Source: Methanobacterium sp. BAmetb5
Lineage (GTDB): Archaea; Methanobacteriota; Methanobacteria; Methanobacteriales; Methanobacteriaceae
DNA length: 46,000 bases
NCBI RefSeq assembly: GCF_003491305.1
Contig: NZ_CP022706.1
Span: forward strand, 1,770,001-1,816,000
Reading direction: 5' to 3'
The notes below the pieces were generated by a model that saw nothing but the letters and a program-made list of their open reading frames with translations, made no database searches and was not told where the DNA came from. This document shows positions 32,010-46,000 of this stretch, in pieces (within the stretch, counting starts at the first letter, position 1; each line of letters opens with the position of its first letter). Made by a program: the position numbers and the translations under genes.

Positions 32010-32216
32010 TTATTTTGCTATTATTAAAAATCCTCCTGCTAACAATGCGATTATGAAAATCCATGATAATGGATTTAGCGCAATAAAGACGATCAACCCT
32101 ACCCCTACAGAAATTACAAGAGCTAAACCATAAAAAAGAACTATGAAACCGAAAAAACCAAGGATAAATATTCCAATTGCATTACCAAATAGATCTATAA
32201 TTACTTCTAAAAACAT
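32010..32216 (-). CDS. 68-residue two-pass membrane protein
   Basis: Nearly all hydrophobic: two or three membrane segments (IDLFGNAIGIFILGFFGFIV, LFYGLALVISVGVGLIVFIA, LSWIFIIALLAGGFLII). AGAGGTGAT precedes the ATG. No family recognised. Small membrane proteins of this kind are common on archaeal plasmids and viruses. Confidence 0.6.
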   Translation of the reverse strand: MFLEVIIDLFGNAIGIFILGFFGFIVLFYGLALVISVGVGLIVFIALNPLSWIFIIALLAGGFLIIAK

Positions 32217-32246
32217 TATATCACCTCTAAAAAAATAAATACCAGC

Positions 32247-32552
32247 TTAGTTTGCTGGCTTTTCTGGGACAGTTTTTGAATATTGGAAAATAGAATCTAA
32301 ACAGATTGGACAAAGTCCAATGGTTCTGTATTCCCACTCCATAGTTTTATTCCTGATTCTAAATTTATTGCCACATAATTGGCAAGTTTCAAGCCTCATT
32401 GGTGAGGAATGAAATCTCTCTTTAATTTCATAAGCCCAAGGAATACTGCAGAATGCTAATGATGCTATTAAGCCACCAATATCACCAATAACAAAAGAAA
32501 TGCTCACTATGAGGCCAGTTAAACCAATACCAAACCTTATATCTTCATCCAT
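32247..32552 (-). CDS. Membrane protein with C-terminal zinc ribbon
   Basis: 101 residues. Hydrophobic N-terminal segments (about 8-40), then two CxxC pairs: LETCQLCGNKF and LCPICLDSI (C57, C60, C81, C84), which form a zinc ribbon facing the cytoplasm by the positive-inside rule. AAGGTGAT precedes the ATG. It lies between ardC-like and the two-pass protein in one operon. The combination could tether a nucleic acid or protein partner to the membrane; function unknown. Confidence 0.6.
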   Translation of the reverse strand: MDEDIRFGIGLTGLIVSISFVIGDIGGLIASLAFCSIPWAYEIKERFHSSPMRLETCQLCGNKFRIRNKTMEWEYRTIGLCPICLDSIFQYSKTVPEKPAN

Positions 32553-32588
32553 TTTTCATCACCTTTTATGTTATTTTCAAAAAATGGA

Positions 32589-33401
32589 TTAAGAGAGACT
32601 TTCAATCTCCCTTATTATTGCTTCTGCAGTGGATACGACTTTTTTACCTCTTCCACGGAGCTCTTCAGTTCCCATGGACCATGAGCGGATATAATATTTG
32701 GACTTATCGTTCTGCATGCCGAGATATTTTGATACAATATAAGAAACAGCTTCAGCTTCTATTTCTTTCACTGCTTTATCTAATTTAATCCCAGTTGAGA
32801 TATGGAGCTTGTAGTGAGCAACCTCATGTATTAAACTAGCCACCATAGCGGCTTCATTATCCTTTGGAGCAACTAAAATGCGTTCTTTATTTACATTGCC
32901 ATTGCTCGTCGCCGAATACTTGACAACAACAGGCAATGGGCTTATCTGCTTTATTTTATCAAATGAAATATCACCTTTAACCTTGTCCGGATGCCCGAAT
33001 TCAAGGTTTTCACCTTCAGTCTGGTTTACATCAAAGACATTCACATATTTGAACCCCTTAACAATGTACATGTCTTCATCTGTATCTTTATCCTTCACTT
33101 TCCTTTTTAATGGAGCTAAAATTCTTATAGCTTTTTCACCTTTGCATACAGTTCTACCGAGCTTTTGCCAATTCTTAAATCCACTCAACATACTTACTTG
33201 AGGATACTGCGCCCATGCGAGGATGACATTCCCGATGCTGTATTCATGTAGATTCAGGTTAGAGCTCCAAAGACTAATAAACTCATTTACTGCATCTATA
33301 TCTTGAGAGAATGCTTGATCAATTATTTCATCAAGTTTTTCACTCAAAAACGAACTCAATTCAGTTCCTCTTTTCTCTTGTGGTATTTCAAATCTATCCA
33401 T
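32589..33401 (-). CDS. ArdC-like antirestriction protein (ssDNA-binding N-terminus plus zinc metallopeptidase)
   Basis: 270 residues. The N-terminal half matches the ArdC/DUF1738 single-stranded-DNA-binding domain: SIGNVILAWAQYPQVSMLSGFKNWQKLGRTVCKGEKAIRILAP (56-97). The C-terminal half is a zincin with HEVAH (192-196) and a downstream EAEAVSYIV helix carrying a third ligand (E217). ArdC proteins protect incoming plasmid DNA from restriction. It heads a four-gene operon; AGGAGTGAT is its ribosome site. Its presence on an element that also encodes its own type I RM suggests protection against host or rival systems during transfer. Confidence 0.85.
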   Translation of the reverse strand: MDRFEIPQEKRGTELSSFLSEKLDEIIDQAFSQDIDAVNEFISLWSSNLNLHEYSIGNVILAWAQYPQVSMLSGFKNWQKLGRTVCKGEKAIRILAPLKRKVKDKDTDEDMYIVKGFKYVNVFDVNQTEGENLEFGHPDKVKGDISFDKIKQISPLPVVVKYSATSNGNVNKERILVAPKDNEAAMVASLIHEVAHYKLHISTGIKLDKAVKEIEAEAVSYIVSKYLGMQNDKSKYYIRSWSMGTEELRGRGKKVVSTAEAIIREIESLS

Positions 33402-33414
33402 CGAATCACTCCTA

Positions 33415-33657
33415 TTTTTTTATTAATTCACAAGGAGTGGATAGAAAGAATAAAAGCAACTATCAACCTATTCATACATGGATAGATGGATTTAAAATGG
33501 AAAGAAGGTACGGAAACATCTTCGAAGCGATGTAGTGGGGTAGGTGGTTCTTTTGTGGGTGAGGATTTTCAAAGCCACGGAATAAGGTACCCTAAAATAG
33601 TACTGGGGAAATCACATAATGTAATAAAAAATAATAAAAGAGTAAGATATTATGTAA
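33415..33657. other. Intergenic stretch with a less A+T-rich island
   Basis: Lies between the ardC-like promoter and the integrase stop. Bases about 33500-33620 are richer in G than the surroundings and contain ACATC-TTCGAAGC-GATGT (33521-33538), a 5-bp stem with 8-base loop, and GGTAC...GTAC words near 33586-33605. A small RNA is possible but unproven. A short plus-strand frame (33486-33680) runs into the integrase antisense and lacks a ribosome site. Confidence 0.3.
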
Positions 33658-34992
33658 TCATTTTTCTATTTGTTTTTTAAGTTCATCCCATTCTGCATCG
33701 GTTATATGATTAAAATCGTCTGGATTTTCTTTTAAACGTTTTCCAACTTTATTTATAAAATTTTTAATTACTTCTACATCTTCATCCGATTTTAATTCAA
33801 TGTTAGATTCTACATCATCCATTCGGCCTGTTAGTTCATTTACCGTAGCTTCCAAACTCTGAATTTTAAGATCCTTTTCATTCAGTTCTGACTGCCTTTT
33901 AAGGTCTTTTTCCTTCATTTCCTTCATTTCTTTCTTGATTTTAGTATACTCTTCACTGGTATAATCTTTTACACTAATTTCGTCTATCGAAAGAAATTCA
34001 AGAACATCTAAGTATCTTTTTTTGAGTTCTTCCGGGTCTGCTTTCCAATATGCCTGTTTATTTCTATCAATTTTGTGACCAACAAGATAATCAGCCAAAA
34101 CATGATCTCCAGTTTTATTGATTATTGTAGAAATGAAATATTTCCTAAGCCCATGACTACGCCAGAATGCATAAGCCCCTTTTTCATTGGTTTTAAACCC
34201 TAATTTTTTCCCTATTCTATTAAAATTACTTGAAACATTATGTTTAGTTAGAGGTTCACCATCATGGTTAACGAAAAGTTCTTTATTTATGTTCGATATT
34301 CTGATTTTTTCATTTCGCCCATAAGACCTTTCTTTTAGATAATAAATGATATTTCTTGATACTTCTGGGGGAATAAAAGTATGATATCTATAATGTACCT
34401 TTTTTCTAGTAATTAATAAACTTAAAATAACATCATTAAGTTTTTCTTCATTTTTAAATAACTCTTCTACGGTATCTATTTTTTCATTAAGTGCCACACT
34501 TGTTGCATCCAAAATTTTCCTTATTGTTAAATTCCTCATTTCGGCTTGGGACATCCCGGTGAGTGCCATTAAGTATATTATTGTTTTGTCACGTATAGGG
34601 GAAATTTCAATCATTTTTTGGATTTCTTCTCGTTTTAGTAACCTTCCTTCATTTTTCTCTAAACAGAGGTCATTACCTTTAGTAGTTACATCTGGAACTT
34701 GAATTCCATTGTATTTGTAAAATGATTTAGCAGCGCTCAAATATACTTTAATAGTTTGTGGGGCTTTACCACTATCTTTAAGATGTTTTCTAAATTGTGG
34801 TAAGTAAAAATCAATATTTCTATCTGCCATTCGTGGGATTTGATTCTCTTCATACACAGCTTCTTCTTTTAATTCTTCTGGGGTCTTACCAATTAATTCA
34901 CAATAATGTTTGAGACCTAAACGGTATAAAGATTCTGTAGATTCGGGATAATCTCCTTTTACAAACCATTTCTCAACTGGATCCGGTTTCAT
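33658..34992 (-). CDS. Tyrosine recombinase / integrase with C-terminal coiled coil
   Basis: 444 residues. The N-terminal core-binding domain (about 55-100) is followed by a catalytic domain with SHGLRKYF (H280, R283), GHKID (H306) and the probable nucleophile Y315 in NKQAYW. Lys in KKVHYRYHTF is the beta-hairpin lysine. The first catalytic Arg of the family, usual form TGxRxxE, is replaced: TGMSQAE (S148). The C-terminal 100 residues form a charged coiled coil (EMKEMKEKDLKRQSELNEKD) not found in minimal integrases. It sits at the right edge of the element as usual for integrative elements and has its own promoter. Confidence 0.85.
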   Translation of the reverse strand: MKPDPVEKWFVKGDYPESTESLYRLGLKHYCELIGKTPEELKEEAVYEENQIPRMADRNIDFYLPQFRKHLKDSGKAPQTIKVYLSAAKSFYKYNGIQVPDVTTKGNDLCLEKNEGRLLKREEIQKMIEISPIRDKTIIYLMALTGMSQAEMRNLTIRKILDATSVALNEKIDTVEELFKNEEKLNDVILSLLITRKKVHYRYHTFIPPEVSRNIIYYLKERSYGRNEKIRISNINKELFVNHDGEPLTKHNVSSNFNRIGKKLGFKTNEKGAYAFWRSHGLRKYFISTIINKTGDHVLADYLVGHKIDRNKQAYWKADPEELKKRYLDVLEFLSIDEISVKDYTSEEYTKIKKEMKEMKEKDLKRQSELNEKDLKIQSLEATVNELTGRMDDVESNIELKSDEDVEVIKNFINKVGKRLKENPDDFNHITDAEWDELKKQIEK

Positions 34993-35011
34993 AGTTTTAT
35001 TATTTCTTTTT

Positions 35012-35022
35012 TAATATATAAA
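35012..35022 (-). promoter_or_regulatory. TATA box of the integrase gene, leaderless arrangement
   Basis: Minus-strand TTTATATATTA is centred about 25 bases upstream of the integrase ATG at 34992, so transcription should begin at or next to the ATG. No ribosome site is visible in the intervening bases, so the mRNA is probably leaderless. Confidence 0.55.
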
Positions 35023-35027
35023 ATTAT

Positions 35028-35040
35028 GGTTAAGTTAACC
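35028..35040. promoter_or_regulatory. GGTTAAGTTAACC palindrome, right copy
   Basis: Same 6-1-6 palindrome as 13701-13713, here directly upstream of the integrase TATA box, in the place of a B recognition element or activator site. Together with box 4 it repeats the arrangement seen at the tetR end. Confidence 0.5.
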
Positions 35041-35049
35041 AGTTGGTAG

Positions 35050-35065
35050 AATAACGTTCGTTAGT
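35050..35065. promoter_or_regulatory. TetR-box candidate 4 (integrase upstream region)
   Basis: AATAACG-TT-CGTTAGT: perfect right arm and one mismatch in the left arm. About 28 bases upstream of the integrase TATA box, hence a possible operator for integrase control. Confidence 0.6.
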
Positions 35066-35084
35066 CTCATACTATTAAGGTTGT

Positions 35085-35115
35085 CTTCATGGTATATAAA
35101 ACTAACGTTCGTTCG
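35085..35115 (+). repeat. Candidate attR: right copy of the 31-bp direct repeat
   Basis: Pairs with 13788-13818 (28/31). The identical core AACTAACGTTCGTTCG lies at 35100-35115. It is 93 bases upstream of the integrase start, a usual place for the attachment site of an integrative element. Confidence 0.5.
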
Positions 35116-35116
35116 T
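35101..35116. promoter_or_regulatory. TetR-box candidate 5
   Basis: ACTAACG-TT-CGTTCGT following GTATATAAA. It is 51 bp from box 4, matching the 50-bp spacing of boxes 2 and 3 at the left end. Confidence 0.6.
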
Positions 35117-35256
35117 AACTAGATTCTAAAAATGTCAGAAAATAAAAAACGTAATCCTTCTTAAAAACTTAAAGTACAAGTTTATCCAGCGAAATTCTTC
35201 TTTTCCAGAATTATATCTATTGTTTTGCCTTTTTTTAAAGAAGTAAAAAAAATAAA

Positions 35257-35685
35257 TTATTCTGGGGGGAAAACTTCAAAGAATAATTCTCTAAACTCAC
35301 CCATTAATTCTTTAGGGAATTTTAAACCAACACATATTATTAGAACCCCGGTTCCAACTGTTCCTTCTTCACTGTTGGGGTCGTCTATTAATTCTTCATC
35401 AAAAACCAGATTTACCCTGGACTTTTCCTGAAGGAAATCCCACAGTGTTTCTTTTTCAGGGTTTTTACCGGATGCATTGATTTTATTACGGAGTGCTAGC
35501 TGTAGAAATTGCTCCCAATCTTCATATGCGCAAAATTCAATCCACACTGACCCTTTATAATCAATACATGAATTACAGGTTTCAATTTCCCAGTGAAAGA
35601 AGTTTTTAATAATATCCCCTATTCCTTCATCTACCAGGATATAAAAATCATCATCAACTTTAAGCTCTACCTGTTTATGTCCCAT
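35257..35685 (-). CDS. 142-residue acidic hypothetical protein
   Basis: Acidic, soluble. It opens KQVELKVDDDFYILVDEGIGDIIKNFFHWEIETCNSCIDYKGSVWIEF; the last part (GTGVLIICVGLKFPKELMGEFRELFFEV) forms a strand-helix end. C37 and C40 are the only near cysteine pair. No family recognised. GGAGG (35691-35695 on the minus strand) is the ribosome site. It is the first gene right of the element and probably part of the original chromosome, convergent with tetR after virtual excision. Confidence 0.6.
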   Translation of the reverse strand: MGHKQVELKVDDDFYILVDEGIGDIIKNFFHWEIETCNSCIDYKGSVWIEFCAYEDWEQFLQLALRNKINASGKNPEKETLWDFLQEKSRVNLVFDEELIDDPNSEEGTVGTGVLIICVGLKFPKELMGEFRELFFEVFPPE

Positions 35686-35924
35686 ACAATCCCTCCTATT
35701 GGGTATACTTTATTTATTGTTTATTTTCTGAACAAAAAATAAGTAGTTATCACCATGGCGGTGGAAATAAATATGAGGGTGAAGGCTAACTTGGTTTATA
35801 TATCTTTAAAGTACCCCCTCCGTTTCCTTTAAGAACAGTGTAGTGCAGGGCAAGTTGGTGGCACCGATTATCATACTATCATGGCGGCATTCCCACTTAT
35901 CAAATTAAAATAAAAAAATTATAT

Positions 35925-35936
35925 GTTGGTACCAAC
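35925..35936. promoter_or_regulatory. GTTGGTACCAAC palindrome upstream of the sensor kinase
   Basis: A perfect 12-bp palindrome 25 bases before the kinase start, immediately after TATA-like AAATTATATG (35916-35925). It may be an operator or initiation-region element. Upstream, 35686-35910 also holds TTTATATATC (35798-35807) and no gene. Confidence 0.45.
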
Positions 35937-35960
35937 AAAACCAATTTTGAGGTTGGAATA

Positions 35961-38987
<3,027 letters not shown>

Positions 38988-39035
38988 CGGCCAGTCAACA
39001 TTTTAATGGCTGCACACGCTCTTAGAGAGATTAGC

Positions 39036-39515
<480 letters not shown>

Positions 39516-39555
39516 ATGTGTTCGTAAGATGTAATGATTGGGGAGTGGTGATAAA

Positions 39556-39833
39556 GTGGACCGGTACAGTAGAGGCTGGGAAAAACTTAAAGAAATTGAT
39601 GGTGAAGCTGGAGAAGCAGTGGTGGAAAGTTTAAAGGATATAACTCCTGATCTGGCCATATATATCATTGAATTTTCCTTGGAAGACTCTACAGTAGAAC
39701 CGGAACCAGTCTCCTGGAGAAGGAAATTGCGGTGGGGTACGCCGGGTTCCCGGCAGCTATCAATGGTATAAACACGGCCAAAGAGGTGTTTGACCACTGT
39801 AATTTAATAATTAAGTTAAATCCAATATTGTAA
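39556..39833 (+). pseudogene. Carboxymuconolactone decarboxylase-family gene broken by a frameshift
   Basis: The start is GTG 39556 after GGGAGTGGTGA. The first frame reads VDRYSRGWEKLKEIDGEAGE... to IIEFSL, then runs into 30 non-homologous residues and a stop at 39769-39771. Reading from 39681 in the next frame gives GRLYSRTGTSLLEKEIAVGY, then AGFPAAINGINTAKEVFDHCNL and a stop at 39831-39833, which restores the CMD family pattern (KEIAVVAxx...HxxxA). One base appears to be missing around 39679-39682. Either a recent loss in this strain or a sequencing error. The protein would belong to the AhpD-like alkylhydroperoxidase fold; HxxxC is partly altered. Confidence 0.75.
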
Positions 39834-39862
39834 AGTTATAGTTTTTCTATGGGGACAAGTGA

Positions 39863-40678
39863 ATGGCAGAATTACCAGAACTTTTGATCTTAAGCAAACA
39901 AATGGATGAACAACTGCAGTTAAAGGAATTTGTCGGTGGAGAGCTCCGCCAGGAGAAATCATTAAACCTATCTCCCGGAGAATTCCTGGAGACAGTAAGG
40001 GGTAAAAAGGTATTAAAAGTTTACAATAAGGGTAAATGGATTTTCATCCAGCTGTCTGATGATTATCATCTACTGCTGAACTTGGGCATGGGTGCTGACG
40101 TGCTCTACCACAAAGAGGGGCAGGAGATACCTGAAGAATACCAATGCCTCTTCCAGTTCACCGATGGTTCCTACTTCACCTCCAAATTCTGGTGGATTGG
40201 AAGGGCCGAACTCCTGCCGGATGAGGAATTACCTCAACATAAGGCCACTAAAGATATTGCCATCACTCCCCTGGACCCGGAATTCACCCCTGAATACTTA
40301 AAGAAGCTTTGCCAGGCCCGTTCCCAGATCAAGAACCTCATCTTGAACCAGAAGAAAATTGGAGGAATAGGGAACGTTTACATTCATGATATACTGTTCC
40401 GGGCAAAACTACACCCGCAGAAGGTGGCCAATACCATTGAATCAGTTAAAATTGACGATTTACACCACATAATCCAGGAAAACCTTAAAGAAGCCGTTGA
40501 ATTAGGTGGGCTGGCCTATGAAAAGGATTTCTATGGCGAAAACAATGGATTCGGTACCGAACATTTCCTGGTGGCCTATAAAGAAGGTGAACCCTGTCCC
40601 GAATGCGGGGGCACCATTGAAAAGATCAAAACCGGGAGCACATCTTCCTATATCTGCCCTCTCTGTCAGAAATTGTAA
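39863..40678 (+). CDS. Fpg/Nei-family DNA glycosylase with Ala in place of the catalytic Pro
   Basis: 271 residues, normal for Fpg/Nei. The usual N-terminus PELPE is AELPE here, so the N-terminal nucleophile Pro is replaced by Ala while E3 is kept. K58 in NKGKW, the helix-two-turn-helix region [25 protein letters not shown] (about 160-186) and the zinc finger C245-C248/C265-C268 (CPECG...CPLCQ) are present. A free N-terminal Ala could still form the Schiff base (NEIL3 uses Val), but rates may differ. It probably removes oxidised bases from DNA. It is 29 bases after the CMD remnant and 86 bases before the ACT-DUF5612 gene. ATG 39863 follows GGGGACAAGTGA. Confidence 0.85.
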   Translation: MAELPELLILSKQMDEQLQLKEFVGGELRQEKSLNLSPGEFLETVRGKKVLKVYNKGKWIFIQLSDDYHLLLNLGMGADVLYHKEGQEIPEEYQCLFQFTDGSYFTSKFWWIGRAELLPDEELPQHKATKDIAITPLDPEFTPEYLKKLCQARSQIKNLILNQKKIGGIGNVYIHDILFRAKLHPQKVANTIESVKIDDLHHIIQENLKEAVELGGLAYEKDFYGENNGFGTEHFLVAYKEGEPCPECGGTIEKIKTGSTSSYICPLCQKL

Positions 40679-40694
40679 ATTACCACTTAACACC

Positions 40695-40726
<32 letters not shown>

Positions 40727-40764
40727 AACTAGAACTAGAGAATTCATAAGGAGATCCAAGTAAA

Positions 40765-41421
<657 letters not shown>

Positions 41422-41463
41422 GATAGGTTTTTGAATAAGGGGATTAAGAAAAAAATATTTTAA

Positions 41464-41493
41464 AGATCTCTAATAGAGATCTCCACTATTTTT
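41464..41493 (+). terminator. Hairpin terminator of the ACT-DUF5612 gene
   Basis: AGATCTC-TAATA-GAGATCT (41464-41482) is a perfect 7-bp stem, followed by CCACTA and TTTTTT (41488-41493). It may also serve the convergent 93-residue gene. Confidence 0.6.
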
Positions 41494-41546
41494 TGAAAAA
41501 TGAATGAATTTGAACTTTCGAGTTTATTTTGCAGTTATACTTTCGT

Positions 41547-41828
<282 letters not shown>

Positions 41829-41896
41829 GGTATCACCGGTTATACTATGTTCCCACGTGATTTATAAATTATATTAATTCCGGTAAATCACGGCGG

Positions 41897-41935
<39 letters not shown>

Positions 41936-41969
41936 GCCATAAATTCCAGAATTATTAAATATCTGAGGG

Positions 41970-42480
<511 letters not shown>

Positions 42481-42539
42481 GGAGTACTTTTTTGTTGAAA
42501 TTATGGTAGAATTATTGAAATTGTGACCTTAGTTAAATT

Positions 42540-42909
<370 letters not shown>

Positions 42910-42949
42910 TCAAGGTCCAAGAATCATTTTCCTAATAATCTATCTCCTA

Positions 42950-43035
42950 CCCTTTTTTTTATTATTATTTTAATTTAAGATTTTAAAAAAATAGAATAAA
43001 AAAGTTAAAAACCATGAAAAAAAATTATGGTTTTT
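42950..43035. terminator. Bidirectional termination region between cupin and homoserine dehydrogenase genes
   Basis: Plus strand: CCTTTTTTTTATTATTATTTT (42950-42970) for the cupin gene. Minus strand: A-runs at 42984-42990 and 43017-43024, read as T-runs, for the dehydrogenase. AAAAACCAT (43007-43015) and ATGGTTTTT (43027-43035) form a perfect 9-bp stem. Confidence 0.6.
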
Positions 43036-43057
43036 AAGTTTGTAATGGTTTTTTTGT

Positions 43058-44347
<1,290 letters not shown>

Positions 44348-44491
44348 AAATACTTCCTGCTGCATTTATTTTCCTTAAATCCCAATTAATGCTTTTACTT
44401 AATTAATTTATTTTAGATCCTCTAATTTAACTTTTATTCCCGTAATTTTAAATTCCATCTGAATCACACTTTCAAATGATTTAATTCCGGT

Positions 44492-45517
<1,026 letters not shown>

Positions 45518-45550
45518 GAATTAATTTAATGCGGTGACCTATTATTAAAT

Positions 45551-45928
<378 letters not shown>

Positions 45929-46000
45929 ATCTTAGGAAGGATGTCACCCGAGGTAGGTGAGGGCCAATATGGTAGTGATCCCCTAACCGGTAAGGTGATC

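Larger units (their letters stand above)
13803..35115. mobile_element. Putative integrated element of about 21 kb
   Basis: The block is visibly more A+T-rich than both flanks. It carries a tyrosine recombinase at its right edge, a PolB1-like polymerase, a helicase-like replication protein, two ribbon-helix-helix-type small proteins, an ArdC-like antirestriction protein, a type I RM system and many short unknown genes. Near-identical 31-bp direct repeats flank it. No capsid, terminase or relaxase gene was recognised, so it may be an integrative plasmid or a defective virus. Ends are approximate and rest on the repeat pair. Confidence 0.65.

Noticed and set aside
33486..33680. Plus-strand frame of 64 residues between ardC-like and integrase genes
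   Set aside because: No ribosome site, it overlaps the integrase end in antisense, and the composition does not look like a protein.
35225..35431. Plus-strand frame of 68 residues
   Set aside because: It is antisense to the 142-residue gene, which has a good GGAGG site and protein-like composition.
28869..35847. GTGTAGTGCA shared by the inverted repeat at 28857-28879 and by 35837-35846
   Set aside because: Ten bases only, with no shared flanks, and the second copy lies outside the element; chance is sufficient.
35877..35890. ATCATGGCGGCAT, similar to CACCATGGCGGTGG at 35752, as a start site or repeat upstream of the kinase
   Set aside because: The frames are short or closed, and an 8-base similarity is weak; TTG 35961 has the better ribosome site.

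Overview
The window looks like a chromosome segment of a methanogenic archaeon of the order Methanobacteriales (Methanobacterium-like). Evidence: a secreted protein with pseudomurein-binding repeats and a transglutaminase-like cysteine peptidase domain, an ACT-DUF5612 protein typical of methanogens, a family B DNA polymerase that stops just after motif C as in the split PolB1 of this order, archaeal TATA boxes and GGTG-type ribosome binding sites. No rRNA, tRNA, CRISPR array or transposase was seen.

Layout. (1) 1-4.1 kb: the pseudomurein-binding surface protein and a small PepSY-like membrane-anchored protein. (2) 4.2-10.8 kb, minus strand: a tightly packed five-gene run (polysaccharide pyruvyl transferase-like protein, a reductase/AMP-ligase fusion, a Cys-rich ATC-hydrolase-like protein, a GMC oxidoreductase with a ferredoxin-type cysteine motif, an SRPBCC protein), probably an uncharacterised acid-activating and redox pathway. 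(3) 10.9-12.0 kb: a DUF2089 regulator flanked by two proteins with related C-terminal ends. (4) 12.2-13.7 kb: a TetR repressor and an Isf-like iron-sulfur flavoprotein, with operator-like palindromes upstream.

(5) About 13.8-35.1 kb: an A+T-rich block that I read as an integrated mobile element of about 21 kb. It ends in a tyrosine recombinase and is bounded by 31-bp near-identical direct repeats (28/31). From left to right it holds a 44-residue ribbon-helix-helix protein, a PolB1-like polymerase with two paralogous small partners, an HNH-type fragment, a TcmP/radical-SAM pair, two unknown genes, a complete type I restriction-modification operon with an embedded PD-(D/E)XK protein, a putative plasmid or virus replication helicase with small leader genes, a four-gene ArdC antirestriction operon, and the integrase.

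(6) 35.3-46 kb: ordinary chromosome with a PAS/GAF hybrid sensor kinase, a PNPOx-fold protein, a frameshifted carboxymuconolactone decarboxylase, an Fpg/Nei glycosylase lacking the usual Pro nucleophile, an ACT-DUF5612 protein, a cupin, homoserine dehydrogenase, a Pol beta-like nucleotidyltransferase and a DUF296 protein.

The most interesting signal is a family of six palindromes of the form ACTAACG-TT-CGTTAGT. They lie at the host-like tetR promoter, at the integrase end of the element and at one internal element promoter. Their shared 16-bp core is also the best candidate att core, so the element may have integrated into, or be controlled by, a host TetR operator. The second candidate is the TcmP plus SPL-like radical SAM pair next to an enlarged type I RM operon, which together look like a defence island carried by the element.
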